Of a DNA stretch of 64,000 nt, positions 52,401-64,000 are shown one piece after another. The translations under genes and the position numbers were made by a program. How positions within the stretch are numbered: the first letter of the stretch is position 1; each line of letters begins with the position of its first letter. The stretch is from Osedax fenrisi (lineage: Eukaryota; Annelida; Polychaeta; Sabellida; Siboglinidae), in the NCBI GenBank assembly GCA_964019155.1, contig CAXHSG010000162.1, positions 440,001 through 504,000 of the forward strand, in the 5' to 3' direction. Below the pieces are notes generated by a model. That model had not been told where the DNA came from and made no database searches. It saw only the letters and a list, made by a program, of their open reading frames with translations.

Positions 52401-53394
52401 AAGTAATAAAACGTAATAAGTAATAAGTAATAAAACGTAATAAGTAATAAGTAAAAAAACGTAATAAGTAATAAGTAATAAGTAATAAGTAATAAAACGT
52501 AATAAGTAATAAGTAATAAAACGTAATAAGTAATAAGTAATAAGTAATAAAACGTAATAAGTAATAAAACGTAATAAGTAATAAGTAATAAAACGTAATA
52601 AGTAATAAGTAATAAAACGTAATAAGTAATAAAACGTAATAAATAATAAAACATAATTATTACGTTTTATTAATAAGTAATAAAACGTAATAAGTAATAA
52701 AACGTAATAAGTAATAAGTAAAAAAACGTAATAAGTAATAAGTAATAAGTAATAAGTAATAAAACGTAATAAGTAATAAAACGTAATAAATAATAAAACA
52801 TAATTATTACGTTTTATTAATAAGTAATAAAACGTAATAAATAATAAAACGTAATAAGTAATAAGTAAAAAAACGTAATAAGTAATAAGTAATAAGTAAT
52901 AAGTAATAAAACGTAATAAGTAATAAGTAATAAAACGTAATAAGTAATAAAACATAATTATTACGTTTTATTAATAAGTAATAAAACGTAATAAGTAATA
53001 AAACGTAAAAAGTAATAAGTAATAAAACGTAATAAGTAATAAGTAAAAAAACGTAATAAGTAATAAGTAATAAGTAATAAGTAATAAAACGTAATAAGTA
53101 ATAAGTAATAAAATGTAATAAGTAATAAATAATAAGTAATAAAACGTAATAAGTAATAAAACGTAATAAGTAATAAGTAATAAAACGTAATAAGTAATAA
53201 GTAATAAAACGTAATAAGTAATAAGTAATAAGTAATAAGTAATAAGTAATAAAACGTAATAAGTAATAAGTAATAAAACGTAATAAGTAATAAAACGTAA
53301 TAAGTAATAAAATTTAATAAGTAATAAAACGTAATAAGTAATAAAACGTAATAAAACGTAATAAGTAATAAAACGTAATAATTAATAAAACGCA
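49490..53394 (+). repeat. Higher-order repeat copy 3 (3905 bases)
   Basis: Starts at the same rare anchor. It contains a 735-base tandem duplication: 50057-50596 matches 50792-51331 with a single word change (ACTTAAT in one copy). It lacks parts of copies 1 and 2, so copy length varies by gain and loss of whole word blocks. Confidence 0.8.
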
Positions 53395-56300
53395 ATAAGT
53401 AATAAAACCTAATAAGTAATAAAACGTAATAAGTAATAAAACGTAATAAGTAATAAAACGTAATTATTACGTTTTATTAATAAGTAATAAAACGTAATAA
53501 GTAATAAAACGTAATAAGTAATAAGTAATAAAACGTAATAAGTAATAAGTAATAAGTAATAAGTAATAAAACTTAATAAGTAATAAAACGTAATAAGTAA
53601 TAAGTAATAAAACGTAATAAGTAATAAGTAATAAAACGTAATAAGTAATAAAACGTAATAAGTAATAAGTAATAAGTAATAAGTAATAAAACGTAATAAG
53701 TAATAAGTAATAAGTAATAAAACGTAATAAGTAATAAGTAATAAAACGTAATAAGTAATAAAACGTAATTATTACGTTTTATTAATAAGTAATAAAACAT
53801 AATAAGTAATAAAACGTAATAAGTAATAAAACGTAATAAGTAATAAAACGTAATAAGTAATAAGTAATAAAACGTAATAAGTAATAAGTAATAAGTAATA
53901 AAACATAATAAGTAATAAGTAATAAAACGTAATAAGTAATAAAACGTAATAAGTAATAAAACGTAATAAGTAATAAAACTAAATAAGTAATAAAACGTAA
54001 TAAGTAATAAAACGTAATAAGTAATAAAACGTAATAAGTAATAAGTAATAAAACGTAATAAGTAATAAGTAATAAGTAATAAAACGTAATAAGTAATAAG
54101 TAATAAAACGTAATAAGTAATAAAACGTAATAAGTAATAAAACGTAATAAATAATAAGTAATAAAACGTAATAAGTAATAAAACGTAATAAGTAATAAGT
54201 AATAAAACGTAATAAGTAATAAGTAATAAAACGTAATAAGTAATAAGTAATAAGTAATAAAACGTAATAAGTAATAAAACGTAATAAGTAATAAGTAATA
54301 AAACGTAATAAGTAATAAAACGTAATAAGTAATAAAACGTAATAAGTAATAAGTAATAAAACGTAATAAGTAATAAGTAATAAAACGTAATAAGTAATAA
54401 GTAATAAGTAATAAAACGTAATAAGTAATAAGTAATAAAACTTAATAAGTAATAAAACGTAATTATTACGTTTTATTAATAAGTAATAAAACATAATAAG
54501 TAATAAAACGTAATAAGTAATAAAACGTAATAAGTAATAAAACGTAATAAGTAATAAGTAATAAAACGTAATAAGTAATAAGTAATAAGTAATAAAACAT
54601 AATAAGTAATAAGTAATAAAACGTAATAAGTAATAAAACGTAATAAGTAATAAAACGTAATAAGTAATAAAACTAAATAAGTAATAAAACGTAATAAGTA
54701 ATAAAACGTAATAAGTAATAAAACGTAATAAGTAATAAGTAATAAAACGTAATAAGTAATAAGTAATAAGTAATAAAACGTAATAAGTAATAAAACGTAA
54801 TAAGTAATAAAACGTAATAAGTAATAAAACGTAATAAGTAATAAAACGTAATAAGTAATAAAATGTAATAAGTAATAAGTAATAAAACGTAATAAGTAAT
54901 AAAACGCAATAAGTAATAAAACGCAATAAGTAATAAAACGTAATAAGTAATAAGTAATAAAACGTAATAAGTAATAAAACGTAATAAATAATAAAACATA
55001 ATTATTACGTTTTATTAATAAGTAATAAAACGTAATAAGTAATAAAACGTAATAAGTAATAAGTAAAAAAACGTAATAAGTAATAAGTAATAAGTAATAA
55101 GTAATAAAACGTAATAAGTAATAAAACCTAATAAGTAATAAAACGTAATAAGTAATAAGTAATAAGTAATAAGTAATAAGTAATAAAACGTAATAAGTAA
55201 TAAAACGTAATAAGTAATAAGTAATAAAACGTAATAAGTAATAAAACGTAATAAGTAATAAAACATAATTATTACGTTTTATTAATAAGTAATAAAACGT
55301 AATAAGTAATAAGTAATAAGTAATAAGTAATAAAACGTAATAAGTAATAAAACGTAATAAGTAATAAGTAATAAAACGTAATAAGTAATAAAACGTAATA
55401 AGTAATAAGTAATAAAACGTAATAAGTAATAAGTAATAAGTAATAAAACGTAATAAGTAATAAGTAATAAAACGTAATAAGTAATAAAACGTAATTATTA
55501 CGTTTTATTAATAAGTAATAAAACATAATAAGTAATAAAACGTAATAAGTAATAAAACGTAATAAGTAATAAAACGTAATAAGTAATAAGTAATAAAACG
55601 TAATAAGTAATAAGTAATAAGTAATAAAACATAATAAGTAATAAGTAATAAAACGTAATAAGTAATAAAACGTAATAAGTAATAAAACGTAATAAGTAAT
55701 AAAACTAAATAAGTAATAAAACGTAATAAGTAATAAAACGTAATAAGTAATAAAACGTAATAAGTAATAAGTAATAAAACGTAATAAGTAATAAGTAATA
55801 AGTAATAAAACGTAATAAGTAATAAGTAATAAAACGTAATAAGTAATAAAACGTAATAAGTAATAAAACGTAATAAGTAATAAAACGTAATAAGTAATAA
55901 GTAATAAAACGTAATAAGTAATAAAACGTAATAAGTAATAAGTAATAAAACGTAATAAGTAATAAAACGTAATAAGTAATAAGTAATAAAACGTAATAAG
56001 TAATAAGTAATAAAACGTAATAAGTAATAAAACGTAATAAGTAATAAGTAATAAGTAATAAGTAATAAAACGTAATAAGTAATAAAACGTAATAAGTAAT
56101 AAGTAATAAAACGTAATAAGTAATAAAACTTAATAAGTAATAAGTAATAAAACGTAATAAGTAATAAGTAATAAAACGTAATAAGTAATAAGTAATAAGT
56201 AATAAAACGTAATAAGTAATAAGTAATAAAACTTAATAAGTAATAAAACGTAATTATTACGTTTTATTAATAAGTAATAAAACATAATAAGTAATAAAAC

Positions 56301-57495
56301 GTAATAAGTAATAAAACGTAATAAGTAATAAAACGTAATAAGTAATAAGTAATAAAACGTAATAAGTAATAAGTAATAAGTAATAAAACATAATAAGTAA
56401 TAAGTAAAAAACGTAATAAGTAATAAAACGTAATAAGTAATAAAACGTAATAAGTAATAAAACTAAATAAGTAATAAAACGTAATAAGTAATAAAACGTA
56501 ATAAGTAATAAAACGTAATAAGTAATAAGTAATAAAACGTAATAAGTAATAAGTAATAAGTAATAAAACGTAATAAGTAATAAAACGTAATAAGTAATAA
56601 AACGTAATAAGTAATAAAACGTAATAAGTAATAAAATGTAATAAGTAATAAGTAATAAAACGTAATAAGTAATAAAACGCAATAAGTAATAAAACGCAAT
56701 AAGTAATAAAACGTAATAAGTAATAAGTAATAAAACGTAATAAGTAATAAAACGTAATAAATAATAAAACATAATTATTACGTTTTATTAATAAGTAATA
56801 AAACGTAATAAGTAATAAAACGTAATAAGTAATAAGTAAAAAAACGTAATAAGTAATAAGTAATAAGTAATAAGTAATAAAACGTAATAAGTAATAAGTA
56901 ATAAAACGTAATAAGTAATAAAACGTAATAAATAATAAAACATAATTATTACGTTTTATTAATAAGTAATAAAACGTAATAAATAATAAAACGTAATAAG
57001 TAATAAGTAAAAAAACGTAATAAGTAATAAGTAATAAGTAATAAGTAATAAAACGTAATAAGTAATAAAACATAATTATTACGTTTTATTAATAAGTAAT
57101 AAAACGTAATAAGTAATAAAACGTAAAAAGTAATAAGTAATAAAACGTAATAAGTAATAAGTAAAAAAACGTAATAAGTAATAAGTAATAAGTAATAAGT
57201 AATAAAACGTAATAAGTAATAAGTAATAAAATGTAATAAGTAATAAGTAATAAGTAATAAAACGTAATAAGTAATAAGTAATAAAACGTGATAAGTAATA
57301 AGTAATAAAACTTAATAAGTGATAAGTAATAAGTAATAAGTAATAAGTAATAAAACGTAATAAGTAATAAGTAATAAAACGTAATAAGTAATAAAACGTA
57401 ATAAGTAATAAAATTTAATAAGTAATAAAACGTAATAAGTAATAAAACGTAATAAAACGTAATAAGTAATAAAACGTAATAATTAATAAAACGCA
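53395..57495 (+). repeat. Higher-order repeat copy 4 (4101 bases)
   Basis: Same anchor. The block 53573-53800 repeats 49651-49878 at offset 3922. The order of sub-blocks is shuffled relative to copies 1-2, and the AACTAAAT landmark appears near 53980, 54670, 55700 and 56460. Confidence 0.8.
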
Positions 57496-60400
57496 ATAAG
57501 TAATAAAACCTAATAAGTAATAAAACGTAATAAGTAATAAAACGTAATAAGTAATAAAACGTAATTATTACGTTTTATTAATAAGTAATAAAACGTAATA
57601 AGTAATAAAACGTAATAAGTAATAAGTAATAAAACGTAATAAGTAATAAGTAATAAGTAATAAGTAATAAAACTTAATAAGTAATAAAACGTAATAAGTA
57701 ATAAGTAATAAAACGTAATAAGTAATAAGTAATAAAACGTAATAAGTAATAAAACGTAATAAGTAATAAGTAATAAGTAATAAGTAATAAAACGTAATAA
57801 GTAATAAAACGTAATAAGTAATAAGTAATAAAACGTAATAAGTAATAAAACGTAATAAGTAATAAGTAATAAAACGTAATAAGTAATAAGTAATAAAACG
57901 TAATAAGTAATAAGTAATAAGTAATAAAACGTAATAAGTAATAAGTAATAAAACGTAATAAGTAATAAAACGTAATTATTACGTTTTATTAATAAGTAAT
58001 AAAACATAATAAGTAATAAAACGTAATAAGTAATAAAACGTAATAAGTAATAAAACGTAATAAGTAATAAGTAATAAAACGTAATAAGTAATAAGTAATA
58101 AGTAATAAAACATAATAAGTAATAAGTAATAAAACGTAATAAGTAATAAAACGTAATAAGTAATAAAACGTAATAAGTAATAAAACTAAATAAGTAATAA
58201 AACGTAATAAGTAATAAAACGTAATAAGTAATAAAACGTAATAAATAATAAGTAATAAAACGTAATAAGTAATAAGTAATAAGTAATAAAACGTAATAAG
58301 TAATAAAACGTAATAAGTAATAAGTAATAAAACGTAATAAGTAATAAAACGTAATAAGTAATAAGTAATAAAACGTAATAAGTAATAAGTAATAAAACGT
58401 AATAAGTAATAAGTAATAAGTAATAAAACGTAATAAGTAATAAGTAATAAAACTTAATAAGTAATAAAACGTAATTATTACGTTTTATTAATAAGTAATA
58501 AAACATAATAAGTAATAAAACGTAATAAGTAATAAAACGTAATAAGTAATAAAACGTAATAAGTAATAAGTAATAAAACGTAATAAGTAATAAGTAATAA
58601 GTAATAAAACATAATAAGTAATAAGTAATAAAACGTAATAAGTAATAAAACGTAATAAGTAATAAAACTAAATAAGTAATAAAACGTAATAAGTAATAAA
58701 ACGTAATAAGTAATAAAACGTAATAAGTAATAAGTAATAAAACGTAATAAGTAATAAGTAATAAGTAATAAAACGTAATAAGTAATAAAACGTAATAAGT
58801 AATAAAACGTAATAAGTAATAAAACGTAATAAGTAATAAAACGTAATAAGTAATACAATGTAATAAGTAATAAGTAATAAAACGTAATAAGTAATAAAAC
58901 GCAATAAGTAATAAAACGCAATAAGTAATAAAACGTAATAAGTAATAAGTAATAAAACGTAATAAGTAATAAAACGTAATAAATAATAAAACATAATTAT
59001 TACGTTTTATTAATAAGTAATAAAACGTAATAAGTAATAAAACGTAATAAGTAATAAGTAAAAAAACGTAATAAGTAATAAGTAATAAGTAATAAGTAAT
59101 AAAACGTAATAAGTAATAAAACCTAATAAGTAATAAAACGTAATAAGTAATAAGTAATAAGTAATAAGTAATAAGTAATAAAACGTAATAAGTAATAAAA
59201 CGTAATAAGTAATAAGTAATAAAACGTAATAAGTAATAAAACGTAATAAGTAATAAAACATAATTATTACGTTTTATTAATAAGTAATAAAACGTAATAA
59301 GTAATAAGTAATAAGTAATAAAACGTAATAAGTAATAAAACGTAATAAGTAATAAGTAATAAAACGTAATAAGTAATAAAACGTAATAAGTAATAAGTAA
59401 TAAAACGTAATAAGTAATAAGTAATAAAACGTAATAAGTAATAAGTAATAAGTAATAAAACGTAATAAGTAATAAGTAATAAAACGTAATAAGTAATAAA
59501 ACGTAATTATTACGTTTTATTAATAAGTAATAAAACATAATAAGTAATAAAACGTAATAAGTAATAAAACGTAATAAGTAATAAAACGTAATAAGTAATA
59601 AGTAATAAAACGTAATAAGTAATAAGTAATAAGTAATAAAACATAATAAGTAATAAGTAATAAAACGTAATAAGTAATAAAACGTAATAAGTAATAAAAC
59701 GTAATAAGTAATAAAACTAAATAAGTAATAAAACGTAATAAGTAATAAAACGTAATAAGTAATAAAACGTAATAAGTAATAAGTAATAAAACGTAATAAG
59801 TAATAAGTAATAAGTAATAAAACGTAATAAGTAATAAGTAATAAAACGTAATAAGTAATAAAACGTAATAAGTAATAAAACGTAATAAGTAATAAGTAAT
59901 AAAACGTAATAAGTAATAAAACGTAATAAGTAATAAGTAATAAAACGTAATAAGTAATAAGTAATAAAACGTAATAAGTAATAAAACGTAATAAGTAATA
60001 AGTAATAAGTAATAAGTAATAAAACGTAATAAGTAATAAAACGTAATAAGTAATAAGTAATAAAACGTAATAAGTAATAAAACGTAATAAGTAATAAGTA
60101 ATAAAACGTAATAAGTAATAAGTAATAAAACGTAATAAGTAATAAGTAATAAGTAATAAAACGTAATAAGTAATAAGTAATAAAACTTAATAAGTAATAA
60201 AACGTAATTATTACGTTTTATTAATAAGTAATAAAACATAATAAGTAATAAAACGTAATAAGTAATAAAACGTAATAAGTAATAAAACGTAATAAGTAAT
60301 AAGTAATAAAACGTAATAAGTAATAAGTAATAAGTAATAAAACATAATAAGTAATAAGTAATAAAACGTAATAAGTAATAAAACGTAATAAGTAATAAAA

Positions 60401-62021
60401 CGTAATAAGTAATAAAACTAAATAAGTAATAAAACGTAATAAGTAATAAAACGTAATAAGTAATAAAACGTAATAAGTAATAAGTAATAAAACGTAATAA
60501 GTAATAAGTAATAAGTAATAAAACGTAATAAGTAATAAAACGTAATAAGTAATAAAACGTAATAAGTAATAAAACGTAATAAGTAATAAAACGTAATAAG
60601 TAATAAAATGTAATAAGTAATAAGTAATAAAACGTAATAAGTAATAAAACGCAATAAGTAATAAAACGCAATAAGTAATAAAACGTAATAAGTAATAAGT
60701 AATAAAACGTAATAAGTAATAAAACGTAATAAATAATAAAACATAATTATTACGTTTTATTAATAAGTAATAAAACGTAATAAGTAATAAAACGTAATAA
60801 GTAATAAGTAAAAAAACGTAATAAGTAATAAGTAATAAGTAATAAGTAATAAAACGTAATAAGTAATAAAACCTAATAAGTAATAAAACGTAATAAGTAA
60901 TAAGTAATAAGTAATAAGTAATAAAACGTAATAAGTAATAAAACGTAATAAGTAATAAGTAATAAAACGTAATAAGTAATAAAACGTAATAAGTAATAAA
61001 ACATAATTATTACGTTTTATTAATAAGTAATAAAACGTAATAAGTAATAAGTAATAAAACGTAATAAGTAATAAGTAAAAAAACGTAATAAGTAATAAGT
61101 AATAAGTAATAAGTAATAAAACGTAATAAGTAATAAGTAATAAAACGTAATAAGTAATAAGTAATAAGTAATAAAACGTAATAAGTAATAAAACGTAATA
61201 AGTAATAAGTAATAAAACGTAATAAGTAATAAGTAATAAAACGTAATAAGTAATAAAACGTAATAAATAATAAAACATAATTATTACGTTTTATTAATAA
61301 GTAATAAAACGTAATAAGTAATAAAACGTAATAAGTAATAAGTAAAAAAACGTAATAAGTAATAAGTAATAAGTAATAAGTAATAAAACGTAATAAGTAA
61401 TAAGTAATAAAACGTAATAAGTAATAAAACGTAATAAATAATAAAACATAATTATTACGTTTTATTAATAAGTAATAAAACGTAATAAGTAATAAAACGT
61501 AATAAGTAATAAGTAATAAAACGTAATAAGTAATAAAACATAATTATTACGTTTTATTAATAAGTAATAAAACGTAATAAGTAATAAAACGTAATAAGTA
61601 ATAAGTAATAAAACGTAATAAGTAATAAGTAAAAAAACGTAATAAGTAATAAGTAATAAGTAATAAGTAATAAAACGTAATAAGTAATAAGTAATAAAAT
61701 GTAATAAGTAATAAGTAATAAGTAATAAAACGTAATAAGTAATAAAACGTAATAAGTAATAAGTAATAAAACGTAATAAGTAATAAAACGTAATAAGTAA
61801 TAAGTAATAAAACGTAATAAGTAATAAGTAATAAAACGTAATAAGTAATAAGTAATAAGTAATAAGTAATAAGTAATAAAACGTAATAAGTAATAAGTAA
61901 TAAAACGTAATAAGTAATAAAACGTAATAAGTAATAAAATTTAATAAGTAATAAAACGTAATAAGTAATAAAACGTAATAAAACGTAATAAGTAATAAAA
62001 CGTAATAATTAATAAAACGCA
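57496..62021 (+). repeat. Higher-order repeat copy 5 (4526 bases)
   Basis: Same anchor. It is longer than the others, with sub-blocks that repeat internally at 58478-59261 and 60220-61015 (ACTAAAT, double ACGCAAT, ACATAATTATTACG, AAAAAAACG, ACCTAAT in the same order). This suggests recent local duplication of a roughly 1.75 kb segment. Confidence 0.8.
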
Positions 62022-64000
62022 ATAAGTAATAAAACCTAATAAGTAATAAAACGTAATAAGTAATAAAACGTAATAAGTAATAAAACGTAATTATTACGTT
62101 TTATTAATAAGTAATAAAACGTAATAAGTAATAAGTAATAAAACGTAATAAGTAATAATTAATAAGTAATAAGTAATAAAACTTAATAAGTAATAAAACG
62201 TAATAAGTAATAAGTAATAAAAAGTAATAAGTAATAAGTAATAAAACGTAATAAGTAATAAAACGTAATAAGTAATAAAACGTAATAAGTAATAAGTAAT
62301 AAGTAATAAGTAATAAAACGTAATAAGTAATAAAACGTAATAAGTAATAAAACGTAATAAGTAATAAGTAATAAAACGTAATAAGTAATAAAACGTAATA
62401 AGTAATAAGTAATAAAACGTAATAAGTAATAAGTAATAAAACGTAATAAGTAATAAGTAATAAGTAATAAAACGTAATAAGTAATAAGTAATAAAACGTA
62501 ATAAGTAATAAAACGTAATTATTACGTTTTATTAATAAGTAATAAAACATAATAAGTAATAAAACGTAATAAGTAATAAAACGTAATAAGTAATAAAACG
62601 TAATAAGTAATAAGTAATACAACGTAATAAGTAATAAGTAATAAGTAATAAAACATAATAAGTAATAAGTAATAAAACGTAATAAGTAATAAAACGTAAT
62701 AAGTAATAACACGTAATAAGTAATAAAACTAAATAAGTAATAAAACGTAATAAGTAATAAAACGTAATAAGTAATAAAACGTAATAAGTAATAAGTAATA
62801 AAACGTAATAAGTAATAAGTAATAAGTAATAAAACGTAATAAGTAATAAGTAATAAAACGTAATAAGTAATAAAACGTAATAAGTAATAAAACGTAATAA
62901 GTAATAAAACGTAATAAGTAATAAAATGTAATAAGTAATAAGTAATAAAACGTAATAAGTAATAAAACGCAATAAGTAATAAAACGCAATAAGTAATAAA
63001 ACGTAATAAGTAATAAGTAATAAAACGTAATAAGTAATAAAACGAAATAAATAATAAAACATAATTATTACGTTTTATTAATAAGTAATAAAACGTAATA
63101 AGTAATAAGTAAAAAAACGTAATAAGTAATAAGTAATAAAACGTAATAAGTAATAAAACCTAATAAGTAATAAAACGTAATAAGTAATAAAACGTAATAA
63201 GTAATAAGTAATAAAACGTAATAAGTAATAAAACGTAATAAGTAATAAGTAATAAAACGTAATAAGTAATAAGTAATAAAAGGTAATAAGTAATAAGTAA
63301 TAAGTAATAAAACGTAATAAGTAATAAGTAATAAAACGTAATAAGTAATAAAACGTAATTATTACGTTTTATTAATAAGTAATAAAACATAATAAGTAAT
63401 AAAACGTAATAAGTAATAAAACGTAATAAGTAATAAGTAATAAAACGTAATAAGTAATAAGTAATAAGTAATAAAACATAATAAGTAATAAGTAATAAAA
63501 CGTAATAAGTAATAAAACGTAATAAGTAATAAGTAATAAAACGTAATAAGTAATAAGTAATAAGTAATAAGTAATAAAACTTAATAAGTAATAAAACGTA
63601 ATAAGTAATAAGTAATAAAACGTAATAAGTAATAAGTAATAAAACGTAATAAGTAATAAAACGTAATAAGTAATAAGTAATAAGTAATAAGTAATAAAAC
63701 GTAATAAGTAATAAAACGTAATAAGTAATAAGTAATAAAACGTAATAAGTAATAAGTAATAAAACGTAATAAGTAATAAGTAATAAAACGTAATAAGTAA
63801 TAAGTAATAAGTAATAAAACGTAATAAGTAATAAGTAATAAAACGTAATAAGTAATAAAACGTAATTATTACGTTTTATTAATAAGTAATAAAACATAAT
63901 AAGTAATAAAACGTAATAAGTAATAAAACGTAATAAGTAATAAAACGTAATAAGTAATAAGTAATAAAACGTAATAAGTAATAAGTAATAAGTAATAAAA
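62022..64000 (+). repeat. Higher-order repeat copy 6 (partial, cut by window)
   Basis: Same anchor near 62005. It carries several private variants (AAAAGTAATAAG near 62221, ACACGTAAT near 62709, ACGAAATAAATAAT near 63043, AAAGGTAAT near 63280) and continues beyond the window edge, so the array length is unknown. Confidence 0.8.

Larger units (their letters stand above)
35850..63880. repeat. Palindromic punctuation elements (about 80 copies)
   Basis: Each is a 14-base arm TAATAAAACGTAAT, one T, and the complementary arm; many have ACAT in place of ACGT in the left arm. Approximate centres (within about 10 bases): 35864, 35898, 36484, 36536, 36817, 36965, 37135, 37630, 37910, 38258, 38309, 38601, 38997, 39502, 39972, 40257, 40529, 40677, 40832, 41337, 41636, 42337, 42602, 42653, 42704, 42996, 43391, 43912, 44207, 44470, 44602, 44851, 45005, 45510, 45808, 46511, 46777, 46827, 46877, 47170, 47564, 48086, 48354, 48629, 48760, 48911, 49560, 49849, 50566, 51301, 51608, 52118, 52383, 52658, 52802, 52958, 53462, 53769, 54467, 54999, 55267, 55494, 56254, 56775, 56945, 57077, 57566, 57976, 58475, 58998, 59266, 59508, 60208, 60748, 61006, 61280, 61451, 61547, 62094, 62520, 63066, 63359, 63867. 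After each, the array resumes in the original orientation. Confidence 0.85.
34571..64000 (+). repeat. AT-rich two-word satellite, giant array (delta), runs off window
   Basis: At least 29,430 bases made almost wholly of word A (AATAAGT) and word B (AATAAAACGT). The common pair AB is 17 bases with 3 G/C. Runs of A between B words vary from 0 to about 6, so the array is a quasi-periodic two-letter string and not a fixed-period repeat. Variants of B (ACATAAT, AATGTAAT, ACGCAAT, ACCTAAT, ACTTAAT, ACTAAAT endings) and of A (AAGTAAAAAAACG joins) are spread by copying. The minus strand of the ideal repeat contains no TAA, TAG or TGA, so open frames up to about 450 codons arise by composition alone. 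They encode only Leu/Ile/Tyr/Phe-rich periodic peptide and end where palindromes introduce stops. No gene is present. Confidence 0.97.

Noticed and set aside
34571..64000. Many minus-strand open reading frames of 60-450 codons in the satellite, resembling membrane proteins
   Set aside because: The repeat has no stop triplet on that strand in any frame. The peptides are 17-residue cycles of Leu, Ile, Tyr, Phe and Thr, overlapping frames are all open, and starts and ends coincide with ACAT variants and palindromes. Composition explains them.
34571..64000. CRISPR array
   Set aside because: Regular short repeats, but there are no unique spacers and the context is eukaryotic. The array is a tandem satellite.

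Overview
This is repeat-dominated, very AT-rich eukaryotic DNA with no intact protein-coding gene that I can support. The transposon relics (the C-terminal end of a CR1/L2-like non-LTR retrotransposon, tRNA-derived Pol III-like elements, a MITE-like hairpin) suggest an invertebrate animal, and an arthropod is plausible. The architecture (inverted and direct segmental duplications, G-rich telomere-like arrays, a satellite of at least 29 kb) suggests a heterochromatic, subtelomeric or pericentromeric block. It does not look bacterial or viral.

A recurring module explains most of the window. Read in its own direction its order is: (T) G-rich telomere-like arrays mixed with AT-rich minisatellites, (Y) about 1.5 kb AT-rich unique-looking DNA, (X) about 5.5 kb AT-rich DNA with a trinucleotide microsatellite, a MITE-like hairpin and two copies of a short exon-like acidic tail, (Z) about 3.2 kb with two retrotransposon relics and three tRNA-like elements, then (S) an AT-rich satellite. 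I see four partial copies. Alpha is inverted, 3019 to 1, T and Y only, and runs off the left edge. Beta is inverted, 8875 to 3020, a Y stub plus X. Gamma is direct, about 8.9 to 23.57 kb, T-Y-X-Z-S. Delta is direct, 23.58 to 64 kb, T-Y-X-Z-S, and runs off the right edge. Beta X and gamma X form an inverted repeat with arms of about 5.7-5.9 kb around a 5.2 kb spacer rich in G-quadruplex-type tracts. Gamma and delta form a direct duplication of about 11.4-11.7 kb.

The same satellite follows Z in gamma and delta but is only 0.7 kb in gamma and at least 29.4 kb in delta. It is written almost entirely in two words, AATAAGT and AATAAAACGT. It is punctuated about 80 times by a palindrome made by flipping one word. 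From about 41 kb it is organised into higher-order repeats of 3.9-4.5 kb. On the minus strand the ideal repeat has no stop codon in any frame, which produces long but meaningless hydrophobic open frames.

No genes work together here. The interest lies in the structure: module grammar, inversion, array expansion, and the palindromic and higher-order organisation of the satellite. Alignments were done by eye, so boundaries are good to a few bases where exact words are quoted and to tens of bases elsewhere.
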